From: Amycolatopsis vastitatis
GTDB taxonomy: Bacteria; Actinomycetota; Actinomycetes; Mycobacteriales; Pseudonocardiaceae
NCBI RefSeq assembly: GCF_002234595.1
Contig: NZ_NMUL01000042.1
Coordinates: 62,001-126,000, forward strand
DNA length: 64,000 nt
Direction of reading: 5' to 3'
In this document: one piece after another, positions 15,966-25,650 of the stretch
Numbering within the stretch: the first letter of the stretch is position 1
Layout of the letters: each line of letters begins with the position of its first letter
Notes under the pieces: generated by a model
Seen by the model: only the letters and a program-made list of their open reading frames with translations
The model's database searches: none
Told to the model about the DNA's origin: nothing
Position numbers and translations under genes: made by a program

Positions 15966-18875
15966 GTGAGGACACTCTCAGCAAGACTCAAATACGGTCA
16001 CGTCGTGCCCCGACTTCCGCTCCCGCGCACCCGCGGAGCCCGCCTCACCGCGCTCGCCGCCGTCGTCGTGGTCCTGGCCGCCGGCGCGGTCTTCTGGATC
16101 ACGCGCCCGGCGGCGGCCCCGCCGGTGCCCGCGCAGGACGCGTTGATCGACATGCCCGCCGGGCCCGGCTCGGCCGGGCAGGTCAAGATCGACACGACGA
16201 CCTACCTCCCGGCGACCGTGCCCGCGCCCGCGGTGCTGCTGGCGCACGGCTTCGGCGGGGACAAGAACAGCGTTGCCGACGACGCCCGCGAACTCGCGCG
16301 GAAGGGCTTCGTCGTGATGACGTGGTCCGCGCGCGGCTTCGGCAGGAGCACCGGCAAGATCGGGCTCAACGACCCGGACGGCGAAGTCGCCGACGCGAGC
16401 CGCCTGATCGACCGGCTCGTCGCGCAGCGCCAGGTGACGCTCGACGCGAAGGGCGACCCCGAGGTCGCCGTCACCGGGGCCTCCTACGGCGGCGCGCTCG
16501 CCCTGCTGCTGGCCGGCACGGACAAGCGCGTCGACGCGGTCGCCCCGGTGATCACCTACAACGACCTCGCGCAGGGCCTGATCCCGAACGCGGCGGCCCC
16601 CGCGCCACCGGCGTCGGGAACCCCGGCGGCCGGCGCGTTCGCGCCCGGCGGCGTGTTCAAGAAGAGCTGGGCAGGCATCTTCTTCTCGGCCGGTTCCGGG
16701 GCCGCGGCGAGCGGTTCGCCGTCCGCCGAAGCGCCGGAGGCCGGGCAGGAGACCGACACCGGATCCACCGGCGCGACCGGGGCCGGCGCGGCGGCCGCCC
16801 TCCCGGCGGCTCCGCCCGGCGGGGGCGGCCCGCGCGGTGGTCCGGCGGACCCGTGCGGCCGGTTCACCGCCGCGGTCTGCCGCGCCTACACCGAGCTGGG
16901 CACCACCGGACAGGCGAGCCAGGCGAGCATCGACCTGCTCCACCGCGTCTCCCCCGCGTCCGTGACGAGCAAGATCACCGTGCCCACGCTGCTGGTGCAG
17001 GGCGAAAGCGACACGCTGTTCGGCCTCGACCAGTCCGATGCGACCGCCCGCCAGATCACCGCGGCGGGCGGCAAGGTGCGGACGATCTGGTACACCGGCG
17101 GCCACGACGGCGGAAAGCCGGGACCGCAGCTGCGGGCGAAGATCGCCGACTTCCTGTGGACCGCCGTCGGCGGCGGCGATCCCGGCACCGGGTTCAGCTA
17201 CGACGTCCAAGGCACCCTGCGCGCCAACGGAACCCCGTCGGTCCGCACGGTCAACGCCCCGGCCTATCCCGGGCTGACCGGCCCGGCCACCGAACGGCGG
17301 CTGCTGGCGCTGACCGGTCCCGCGCAGCCCGTGGTGCGCCCGGCGGGGGCGAACCCCTCGGCGGTGAGCGGCATCCCCGGGCTCAACGGCGTCGCGAGCA
17401 GCACGTCACGGCTGGGCGCGCTGTTCAGCAACGACCCGCCCGGCCAGGCCGCGCAGTTCACCACCGCGCCGGTGGACAGCCAGATCGTCGTCAGCGGCTC
17501 GTCGACCGTGCGGCTCCAGGTCGCCGCGGACCCGGCGCACCCGCAACCGGACGCGGTGCTGTTCGCGAAGCTCTACGACGTCGGGCAGGACGGCTCGCGG
17601 GTGCTGCCGGCCAACGCGATCGCCCCGTTCCGGGTGAGCGGGCTGCCCACCGACGGCACGCCGGTCGACGTCACGGTGACGCTGCCCGGCATCGTCCGGC
17701 CGATCGAGGGCGGGCACTCGCTGCGCCTGGTCGTCGGCACCACCGACCAGGCGTTCGCCGCCCCGGCCGCGCCCGCGGTGTTCCGGATCGGGCTGGCCGA
17801 CGGCACCGCGCTGGCGGTGCCGATCGTGCCCGGCGCGTCCGTCGGCTCCCCGGCCCCGGCCGGGCAGCTGGTCGGCATCGCCGTGACGCTGGCGGCCGGT
17901 GTGGCCGTGGCGCTCTTCGCGGCGCTGCGCCGCCGCCGCGCCACCGACGCCGACCCGGAGCTCGCCACCACCCCGCTGGTCATCGAAGGGCTGCGCAAGC
18001 AGTACGCGGGCGGGTTCGTCGCGGTGAAGGACCTCTCCTTCCGCGTCGAGCCGGGCCAGGTCCTCGGCCTGCTCGGGCCGAACGGCGCGGGCAAGACGAC
18101 CACGCTGCGGATGCTGATGGGCCTGATCACGCCGACCGAAGGCAGCATCCGCGTGTTCGGGCACAAGATCACCCCGGGCGCCCCCGTGCTGTCGCGGATC
18201 GGCTCGTTCGTCGAAGGGTCCGGCTTCCTGCCGCACCTGTCCGGCCGGGCGAACCTCGAGCTGTACTGGGCTTCGACCGGGCGTCCGGCCGAGAAGGCGC
18301 ACTTCGCGGAGGCGCTGGAGATCGCCGGGCTCGGTACCGCGATCGAGCGCCGGGTGCGGACCTACAGCCAGGGCATGCGGCAGCGGCTGGCGATCGCGCA
18401 GGCCATGCTCGGCCTGCCGGAGCTGATGGTGCTCGACGAACCGACCAACGGGCTCGACCCGCCCCAGATCCACCAGATGCGCGAGGTGCTGAAGCGGTAC
18501 GCCGCGACCGGCCGCACCGTGGTGGTGTCCAGCCACCTGCTGGCCGAGGTCGAGCAGACCTGCACGCACGTCGTGGTCATGCACCGCGGTTCGCTGGTGG
18601 CCTCGGGTGAGGTCGGCGAGCTGGCCGCGGCCGGCGGCGAAGCGACGTTCCGGGTCGGCGACGGCGACGTGGACACAGCCGCGGCGGCGCTGAAGGCGGT
18701 CGGCGGGGTCACCTCGGTCAACGTCGAGGGCGACCTCGTGCACGCCGATCTCGACGGGCTGCCGCGCGCCGAGGCCGTGGCGGTGCTGGTCCGCGCCGGC
18801 GTGGCGGTGGAGCAGGCCGGGCCGAGGCGCCGGCTGGAAGACGCGTTCCTGCAACTGGTCGGAGATGAGTCGTGA
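15966..18875 (+). CDS. Alpha/beta hydrolase fused to ABC transporter ATPase
   Basis: This unusual 969-aa protein joins two enzymes. Residues about 20-45 form a membrane segment (or signal anchor). Residues about 60-620 form an X-Pro dipeptidyl-peptidase/CocE-like hydrolase, with the nucleophile elbow GASYGGALA (Ser173), a Pro/Gly/Ala-rich insertion (about 200-290) and a beta-rich C-terminal part. A second membrane segment (LVGIAVTLAAGVAVALFAAL) leads to an ABC ATPase: Walker A GPNGAGKTTT (Lys710), signature YSQGMRQR, Walker B LMVLDEPTNGLD. The topology implies an outside hydrolase and an inside ATPase. The permease gene overlaps the stop by four bases (GTGA). GTG at 16005 is an alternative start. 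The substrate is unknown; an exported peptide or lipid processed outside is possible. Confidence 0.85.
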   Translation: MRTLSARLKYGHVVPRLPLPRTRGARLTALAAVVVVLAAGAVFWITRPAAAPPVPAQDALIDMPAGPGSAGQVKIDTTTYLPATVPAPAVLLAHGFGGDKNSVADDARELARKGFVVMTWSARGFGRSTGKIGLNDPDGEVADASRLIDRLVAQRQVTLDAKGDPEVAVTGASYGGALALLLAGTDKRVDAVAPVITYNDLAQGLIPNAAAPAPPASGTPAAGAFAPGGVFKKSWAGIFFSAGSGAAASGSPSAEAPEAGQETDTGSTGATGAGAAAALPAAPPGGGGPRGGPADPCGRFTAAVCRAYTELGTTGQASQASIDLLHRVSPASVTSKITVPTLLVQGESDTLFGLDQSDATARQITAAGGKVRTIWYTGGHDGGKPGPQLRAKIADFLWTAVGGGDPGTGFSYDVQGTLRANGTPSVRTVNAPAYPGLTGPATERRLLALTGPAQPVVRPAGANPSAVSGIPGLNGVASSTSRLGALFSNDPPGQAAQFTTAPVDSQIVVSGSSTVRLQVAADPAHPQPDAVLFAKLYDVGQDGSRVLPANAIAPFRVSGLPTDGTPVDVTVTLPGIVRPIEGGHSLRLVVGTTDQAFAAPAAPAVFRIGLADGTALAVPIVPGASVGSPAPAGQLVGIAVTLAAGVAVALFAALRRRRATDADPELATTPLVIEGLRKQYAGGFVAVKDLSFRVEPGQVLGLLGPNGAGKTTTLRMLMGLITPTEGSIRVFGHKITPGAPVLSRIGSFVEGSGFLPHLSGRANLELYWASTGRPAEKAHFAEALEIAGLGTAIERRVRTYSQGMRQRLAIAQAMLGLPELMVLDEPTNGLDPPQIHQMREVLKRYAATGRTVVVSSHLLAEVEQTCTHVVVMHRGSLVASGEVGELAAAGGEATFRVGDGDVDTAAAALKAVGGVTSVNVEGDLVHADLDGLPRAEAVAVLVRAGVAVEQAGPRRRLEDAFLQLVGDES

Positions 18876-19798
18876 GTGATTCCGGTGTGCACACCGACCC
18901 GCACGCGCTCGACGAGCTGAGCGACATCGCATCGCAGGAGCACGCGGGCGTCGGACCGGACGGCGCGGTCGAGGGCTACTCGGCGCGCCGGACGCTGCGG
19001 CTCGGCGTCGAGCTGCGGCGTCAGCTCAAGCGGCGGCGCACGCAGTTCCTGCTCGGGTTCGTCGCCGTCCTGCCGTTCATCCTGGTGATCGCGTTCCAGC
19101 TCGGGCAGTCGAGCCCGAACCGGCGCAGCGGCGGGTTCGTCGACCTGGCCACGGCGTCCGCGCCGAACTTCGTCGTGCTGGCGCTGTTCGTGTCCGGGAC
19201 GTTCCTGCTGCCGATGATCGTCGCGCTGTTCTTCGGCGACACCATCGCGAGCGAGGCGTCGTGGTCGAGCCTGAAGTACCTGCTGGCCGTCCCGGTGCCG
19301 CGGCAGCGGGTGCTGCGGCAGAAGGCGATCGTGTCCGGGCTGCTGTCGGCGTTCGCGCTCGTCCTGCTGCCCTTGGTGTCACTCGGCGTCGGGGTGCTCT
19401 GGTACGGCGCGGGCGCCGCGATCAGCCCGACCGGCGACGCGGTGTCCTTCGGCGACAGCCTGCTCGCCATCGCACTGTCCACTGTGTACATCATCCTGCA
19501 GCTGGCCTGGGTGGCCGGGCTGGCGCTGGCGTTGAGCGTGTCGACCGACGCCCCGCTCGGCGCGGTCGGCGGCGCGGTGCTGGTGGCGATCCTGTCCCAG
19601 ATCCTCGACCAGATCACGGCGCTGGAAGGCCTGCGCAACTACCTGCCGACGCACTACGCGTTCTCGTGGATGGACCTGATTTCCACCGACGTCGACTGGA
19701 CGAACCTGGCGAGCGGCATGCTCTCGGCGGTGATCTACGGGACGGTGTTCTTCCTCTACGCCGGGCGGCGGTTCGCTCGAAAAGACATCACCAGCTGA
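18872..19798 (+). CDS. ABC-2 type transporter permease
   Basis: This 308-aa protein has a hydrophilic N-terminal stretch of about 45 residues and six predicted membrane segments (for example FLLGFVAVLPFILVIAFQLG and YIILQLAWVAGLALALSV). It resembles the permease subunits of bacterial ABC-2 exporters. Its GTG start overlaps the stop of the hydrolase-ATPase gene by four bases, so the two should be made together and form one transporter. No second permease gene follows, so a homodimer of this subunit is likely. Confidence 0.85.
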   Translation: MSDSGVHTDPHALDELSDIASQEHAGVGPDGAVEGYSARRTLRLGVELRRQLKRRRTQFLLGFVAVLPFILVIAFQLGQSSPNRRSGGFVDLATASAPNFVVLALFVSGTFLLPMIVALFFGDTIASEASWSSLKYLLAVPVPRQRVLRQKAIVSGLLSAFALVLLPLVSLGVGVLWYGAGAAISPTGDAVSFGDSLLAIALSTVYIILQLAWVAGLALALSVSTDAPLGAVGGAVLVAILSQILDQITALEGLRNYLPTHYAFSWMDLISTDVDWTNLASGMLSAVIYGTVFFLYAGRRFARKDITS

Positions 19799-20031
19799 GG
19801 CCTGCGCCGCTGGTGAAGACGCTCAACGTGGTGCTGCGCAGGGTCCTGCCCAGCCCGCTCGGCCGCCGGGTCGGCGAGTTCATGCTCCTCCCCTTCACCG
19901 AGGACGAGACGGTGGTCGCGCGGACCCTGCAGGACCGCATCGCCGAGCTGGCGCGACCGGGAGCACTTCGGCGTCGTCCGGTTGAGCGTCAAGAACTGAC
20001 CGGCCCGCGGGCGTCGCGGTACGGTCGGCTC
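19799..20031 (+). pseudogene. Unidentified gene remnant, possibly frameshifted
   Basis: From GTG 19813 the sequence encodes VKTLNVVLRRVLPSPLG, RRVGEFMLLPFT and TLQDRIAELAR, a plausible protein-like segment. At about 19953 it seems to switch frame: the frame shifted back by one reads DREHFGVVRLSVKN and then a stop (about 19998). In the original frame it turns Arg/Pro-rich and runs into the enoyl-CoA hydratase gene. I could not assign a family. It may be the C-terminal stub of a deleted gene or an N-terminal extension of the next gene; the first fits better. Confidence 0.35.
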
Positions 20032-20772
20032 GTGCCGATCATCCTGGAGAGCCACCACGACGTCGCCGTGCTGCGGATCGACCACGGCAAGGGCAACACC
20101 CTCGACACGGATTCCTGCCGCGAGCTGGTGCTCCGGCTGGAAGACGCCGAGCAGGCCCGCGCGGTGGTGCTCACCGGCACCGGCGGCATCTTCTCCGCGG
20201 GCGTGGACCTCAAGCGGCTCGACGAAGGCGGCGCGCCGTACGTCTCGGAGTTCCTGCCGCTGCTGTCGGACGCGCTGCTGGCCGTGTTCGGCTGCCCGCG
20301 TCCGGTGGTCGCCGCGCTGAACGGGCACGCCGTGGCCGGGGGCGCGGTGCTCGCCGCGGCCTGCGACCACCGGGTGCTCGGCCCGGGCACCATCGGAGTG
20401 ACCGAGCTGCTCGTCGGCGTGCCGTTCCCGCTGGCCGCGCTGGAGATCCTGCGCTGCGCGTACGGGACGGCGCCGCTGCCTCGGCTCACCTACTCGGGTG
20501 AAGTCTTCGGCGGCGAGGACGCGCTCGCCCGCGGGCTGGCCGACGAGCTGGCGGCCCCGGAGGAAGTCCTCGAGCGCGCCCTCGGCGTCGCGGCCCGGCT
20601 CGGCGAGCTGCCCGCCGAGCCGTTCGCCCACACCAAGGCCCAGATCCGGCAGCCGTTCCACGAACGGATCGCCGAGTACCGGCACTCCGACGACCCGGAG
20701 GTCGAGCGGCTGTGGCGGTCGCCCGAGACGCTCGCCGCCGTCAAGTCCTATGTGGACAGGATGCTGCGCTAG
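20032..20772 (+). CDS. Enoyl-CoA hydratase/isomerase family protein
   Basis: This 246-aa crotonase-fold enzyme probably acts on acyl-CoA thioesters. Key segments are AVVLTGTGGIFSAGVDLKRL (oxyanion hole, CoA binding) and ALNGHAVAGGAVLAAACDHRV (second oxyanion-hole glycine). The GTELLVGVPFPLAALEI region lacks an obvious catalytic Glu pair of classical hydratases, so isomerase or other crotonase activity is possible. The GTG at 20032 (PIILESHHDVAVLRIDHG) is chosen because the fold starts there; the open frame upstream has the features of a different, broken gene. Confidence 0.85.
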   Translation: MPIILESHHDVAVLRIDHGKGNTLDTDSCRELVLRLEDAEQARAVVLTGTGGIFSAGVDLKRLDEGGAPYVSEFLPLLSDALLAVFGCPRPVVAALNGHAVAGGAVLAAACDHRVLGPGTIGVTELLVGVPFPLAALEILRCAYGTAPLPRLTYSGEVFGGEDALARGLADELAAPEEVLERALGVAARLGELPAEPFAHTKAQIRQPFHERIAEYRHSDDPEVERLWRSPETLAAVKSYVDRMLR

Positions 20773-20939
20773 GCGCGCCATGGCTCGTGCCCGGTCGAGA
20801 CCGTCTTCCACGCCCCCGGATGCCGCGCCACCCGCCAAAAGTCGGTTCCCGACCGATTCTGCGCCCGGACAGCCGATTGCCGACCGCCGCCGGTTCTGTG
20901 AGGGTCCCACGGAGGGTTCATGAGCCGGGAGGGTGCTCG

Positions 20940-22331
20940 ATGCGCAGACTGTTCACCGCAGGCGCGGTCCTGCTCGCGATGGCCGGCCTGGCCCCGGCGG
21001 CCGCGGCGGCCCCCGACATCAAGGCCGAGCTGCAGAAGATTCCCGGGCTGACGATCGTGTCGGAGGACGCGGCGCCGGCCGGGTACCGGTTCTTCAAGCT
21101 GACCTTCACCCAGCCCGCCGACCACCGGCACCCCGGCGCGGGCACGTTCCAGCAGCGGTTCACCCTGCTGCACCGCGACTTCGCCGCCCCGACGGTGGCC
21201 TTCACGAGCGGCTACAACGTCAGCGGGTCGCCGAACCGGTCCGAGCCGACGCAGATCGTCGACGGCAACCAGCTGTCGATGGAATACCGCTACTTCACGC
21301 CTTCGCGGCCGGAGCCGGAGAACTGGGCGAAGCAGCTGACGATCTGGCAGGCCGCCGCCGACGAGCACCGCGCGGTGCAGGCGTTCAAGGCGATCTACCC
21401 GGGCAAGTGGCTGGCCACGGGCGGCAGCAAGGGCGGCATGACCGCGACGTACTTCCGGCGGTTCTTCCCCGACGACGTCGACGCGACCATCCCGTACGTC
21501 GCGCCCAACGACGTCATCGACCCGGTCGACGTCTACAACCGGTTCCTGTCCCGGGTCGGCGACGACCCGGGGTGCCGTGCCGCGCTCAAGGCCATCCAGC
21601 GCGACGCGCTGAAGCGGCGTGACGAGCTGGGTGCGATCGCGGCGGCGGACGCGGCCCGGCGGGGCCTGACGTTCTCGATCGTCGGGTCGGCCGACAAGTC
21701 GCTCGAGATCTCGGTGATCGACTCGTACTTCGCCTTCTGGCAGTACCAGAAGCAGTCCGACTGCGCGACGGTGCCCGCTGCGGGGGCACCGGCGGCCGAC
21801 GTCTACGCCTGGTACGAGAAGGTGGAAAGCCTCAACACCTACTCCGACCAGGACCTGGCGCCCTACATCCCGTACTACTACCAGGCCGCGGCCCAGCTCG
21901 GCTCGCCCGAGGCGTACGACGGCTACCTCCGCGACCTGCTGCGCTACCCCGGCGCCGACCAGCCGAAGACGTTCGTGCCGAGCTCGGTCCGGATCCCGCG
22001 CTTCGACTACCTGGCGATGCCCGACATCGACTTCTGGGTGAAGTCCCGCGGCACGCGGCTGCTGTTCGTGTACGGCTCGAACGACCCGTGGGGCGCCGAG
22101 CCGTTCGAACTCGGCTTCGGCAGCCGCGACTCGTACCGCTACTACGTGCCGGGCGGCAACCACGGGTCGAAGATCGCGCAGCTGCCCGCGGCCGACGCGG
22201 CCGCGGCCACGGCGACGGTCCGGCGCTGGGCCGGCCTGCCACCTGCCTCGACGTTCGCCGCGCGCACGGCTCCGGCCGGGTTCCCGGACTTCGACGCCGA
22301 CCTCACCCTTTCGGCGCGACCGCCGCTTTGA
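20940..22331 (+). CDS. Secreted S37-family (PS-10) tripeptidyl aminopeptidase
   Basis: This 463-aa exported serine peptidase belongs to family S37, known from Streptomyces secreted tripeptidyl aminopeptidases that remove N-terminal tripeptides. The signal peptide is clear (MRRLFTAGAVLLAMAGLAPAAA, cleavage near residue 24). The nucleophile elbow is GGSKGG with Ser163. The acid lies in YGSNDPWGAEPF and the His in VPGGNHGSKIAQLP. GGGAGGG-type ribosome site GGGAGGG (20927-20933) is six bases before the ATG. It is probably transcribed alone; no partner gene is evident. Confidence 0.9.
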   Translation: MRRLFTAGAVLLAMAGLAPAAAAAPDIKAELQKIPGLTIVSEDAAPAGYRFFKLTFTQPADHRHPGAGTFQQRFTLLHRDFAAPTVAFTSGYNVSGSPNRSEPTQIVDGNQLSMEYRYFTPSRPEPENWAKQLTIWQAAADEHRAVQAFKAIYPGKWLATGGSKGGMTATYFRRFFPDDVDATIPYVAPNDVIDPVDVYNRFLSRVGDDPGCRAALKAIQRDALKRRDELGAIAAADAARRGLTFSIVGSADKSLEISVIDSYFAFWQYQKQSDCATVPAAGAPAADVYAWYEKVESLNTYSDQDLAPYIPYYYQAAAQLGSPEAYDGYLRDLLRYPGADQPKTFVPSSVRIPRFDYLAMPDIDFWVKSRGTRLLFVYGSNDPWGAEPFELGFGSRDSYRYYVPGGNHGSKIAQLPAADAAAATATVRRWAGLPPASTFAARTAPAGFPDFDADLTLSARPPL

Positions 22332-22361
22332 CACGCGCTTTGACACGCGCTTTGACACGTT
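22326..22361 (+). repeat. Three tandem 12-bp repeats containing TTGACA
   Basis: The unit CTTTGACACGCG (third copy ending CGTT) occurs three times in a row, overlapping the last codons and stop of the S37 peptidase gene. Each copy contains TTGACA, the ideal -35 hexamer. No well-spaced -10 was found for the VOC gene that starts 70 bases further on. Confidence 0.6.
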
Positions 22362-22432
22362 TGTGACCTCCCGGAACCGGGCTGTCAGGCGTAGTCTCGC
22401 CACACCTGACGGCCCGGCCCGAGGAGGCCTGC

Positions 22433-22822
22433 ATGCCTCGTCCCGTCCACTTCGAGATCCACGCTGGTGACCCCGAACGCGCGGCCGCCTTCTACACGAA
22501 CGTGTTCGGCTGGAAGCTCGAACGCTGGGGAGACGTCCCCTACTGGGTGATCAAGACCGGCGAAGGCGATGGCATCGACGGCGGGCTCGTCCCCCGCCAG
22601 GGCCCGGCCCCCGAGGCGTCCGCCCCGATCCACGGCTTCGTCAACACGATCGACGTCGCCGACCTCGACCACGCCCTCGGCGAGGTCAACCGCGCCGGCG
22701 GGACGCTGGCCCTGCCGAAGAGCCCGGTGCCGGGCGTCGGGTGGCTGGCGTACTGCAAGGACACCGAAGGCAACATCTTCGGCATGCTGCAGCCGGACGA
22801 GAACGCGCCGGCCCCGGGGTAG
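22433..22822 (+). CDS. VOC (glyoxalase/bleomycin resistance-like) protein
   Basis: This 129-aa protein has the vicinal oxygen chelate fold in one beta-alpha-beta-beta-beta repeat pair: PVHFEIHAGDPERAAAFYTNVFGWKLERWG and YCKDTEGNIFGMLQPDE. The metal-ligand positions (His near the N-terminus, Glu near the C-terminus) are present. The family covers lyases, dioxygenases and antibiotic-binding proteins, so the substrate is unknown. A strong AGGAGG lies upstream of the ATG. It is convergent with uvrB, whose stop lies one base away. Confidence 0.85.
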   Translation: MPRPVHFEIHAGDPERAAAFYTNVFGWKLERWGDVPYWVIKTGEGDGIDGGLVPRQGPAPEASAPIHGFVNTIDVADLDHALGEVNRAGGTLALPKSPVPGVGWLAYCKDTEGNIFGMLQPDENAPAPG

Positions 22823-22823
22823 G

Positions 22824-24980
<2,157 letters not shown>

Positions 24981-25026
24981 GGGGACCAGAGTAGGCCGAC
25001 CCACCGACAATTTCCGTCGGCCCTGG

Positions 25027-25638
25027 TCAGCGGGGTCGGAACACCGTGACGGAAGCGACTTCGCCGCCGTCGACCGAGCAGTGGAGGACCGCCCCGGGCG
25101 TGGGGTCGTCACCGAAGCACGAGACCAGCACCCGGTCGGGTCCGGTCGCCTGCACCTCGGTGCGCGGGAACTCCGCGAGGACGTCGGCCACCTCGTCCGT
25201 GGGCGCCGCGAGGTGGGCCAGGACGACCTCGCGCGGGGACGGCGGGGGCGGGATCGGCAGGCCGTGGCCTTCGAAGAGGCGGTTCAGCTGGTCCGCCGCC
25301 GAAACCGCGCGGGGGAAGCCCGCGAACGCGGCCGTCTGCACCACGACTTCGCAGACCTCCGCCGGCGACAGCCCCGCGGCGAGCCCGGTCCGGAGGTGGA
25401 CGCTCAGCGGCGGCCCCACCATGCCCGCGGCGACGATCGCCGCGAGCGTGGCCGCCTCCCGGGTCCGGGCGTCCAGCGCCGGACGTTCGTGCAGGTGGCC
25501 GTACACCGTGCCGACCGCCAGCTCCCCCAGCGCCGGGATGGTGGCGAACAGCGCGTCGAGCCGCTTCGCGCCGTCCTCGACCAGGTCGGCGAAGTTTTCG
25601 CGGCCCTGTCGGTGCAGCTCCGCCATCGGGTCGGTCAT
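25027..25638 (-). CDS. Carboxymuconolactone decarboxylase (CMD) family protein
   Basis: In this 203-aa protein the first part (about residues 30-115) is a CMD/AhpD-like helical domain, with RTREAATLAAIVAAG and HLRTGLAAGLSPAEVCEVVVQTAAFAGFPRA. The second part (about 135-203) is a short beta-rich extension (VQATGPDRVLVSCF ... EVASVTVFRPR). No CxxC pair typical of AhpD is present, so peroxidase activity is unlikely. The gene starts 12 bases after the cysteine-rich DUF5685-type gene stop and may share its transcript. Confidence 0.8.
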   Translation of the reverse strand: MTDPMAELHRQGRENFADLVEDGAKRLDALFATIPALGELAVGTVYGHLHERPALDARTREAATLAAIVAAGMVGPPLSVHLRTGLAAGLSPAEVCEVVVQTAAFAGFPRAVSAADQLNRLFEGHGLPIPPPPSPREVVLAHLAAPTDEVADVLAEFPRTEVQATGPDRVLVSCFGDDPTPGAVLHCSVDGGEVASVTVFRPR

Positions 25639-25650
25639 CGCGCTCCCCTC

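Noticed and set aside
19261..20772. A 503-aa protein ending in enoyl-CoA hydratase
   Set aside because: Its first part overlaps the ABC permease out of frame and is Arg-rich; only the part from 20032 is crotonase-like.
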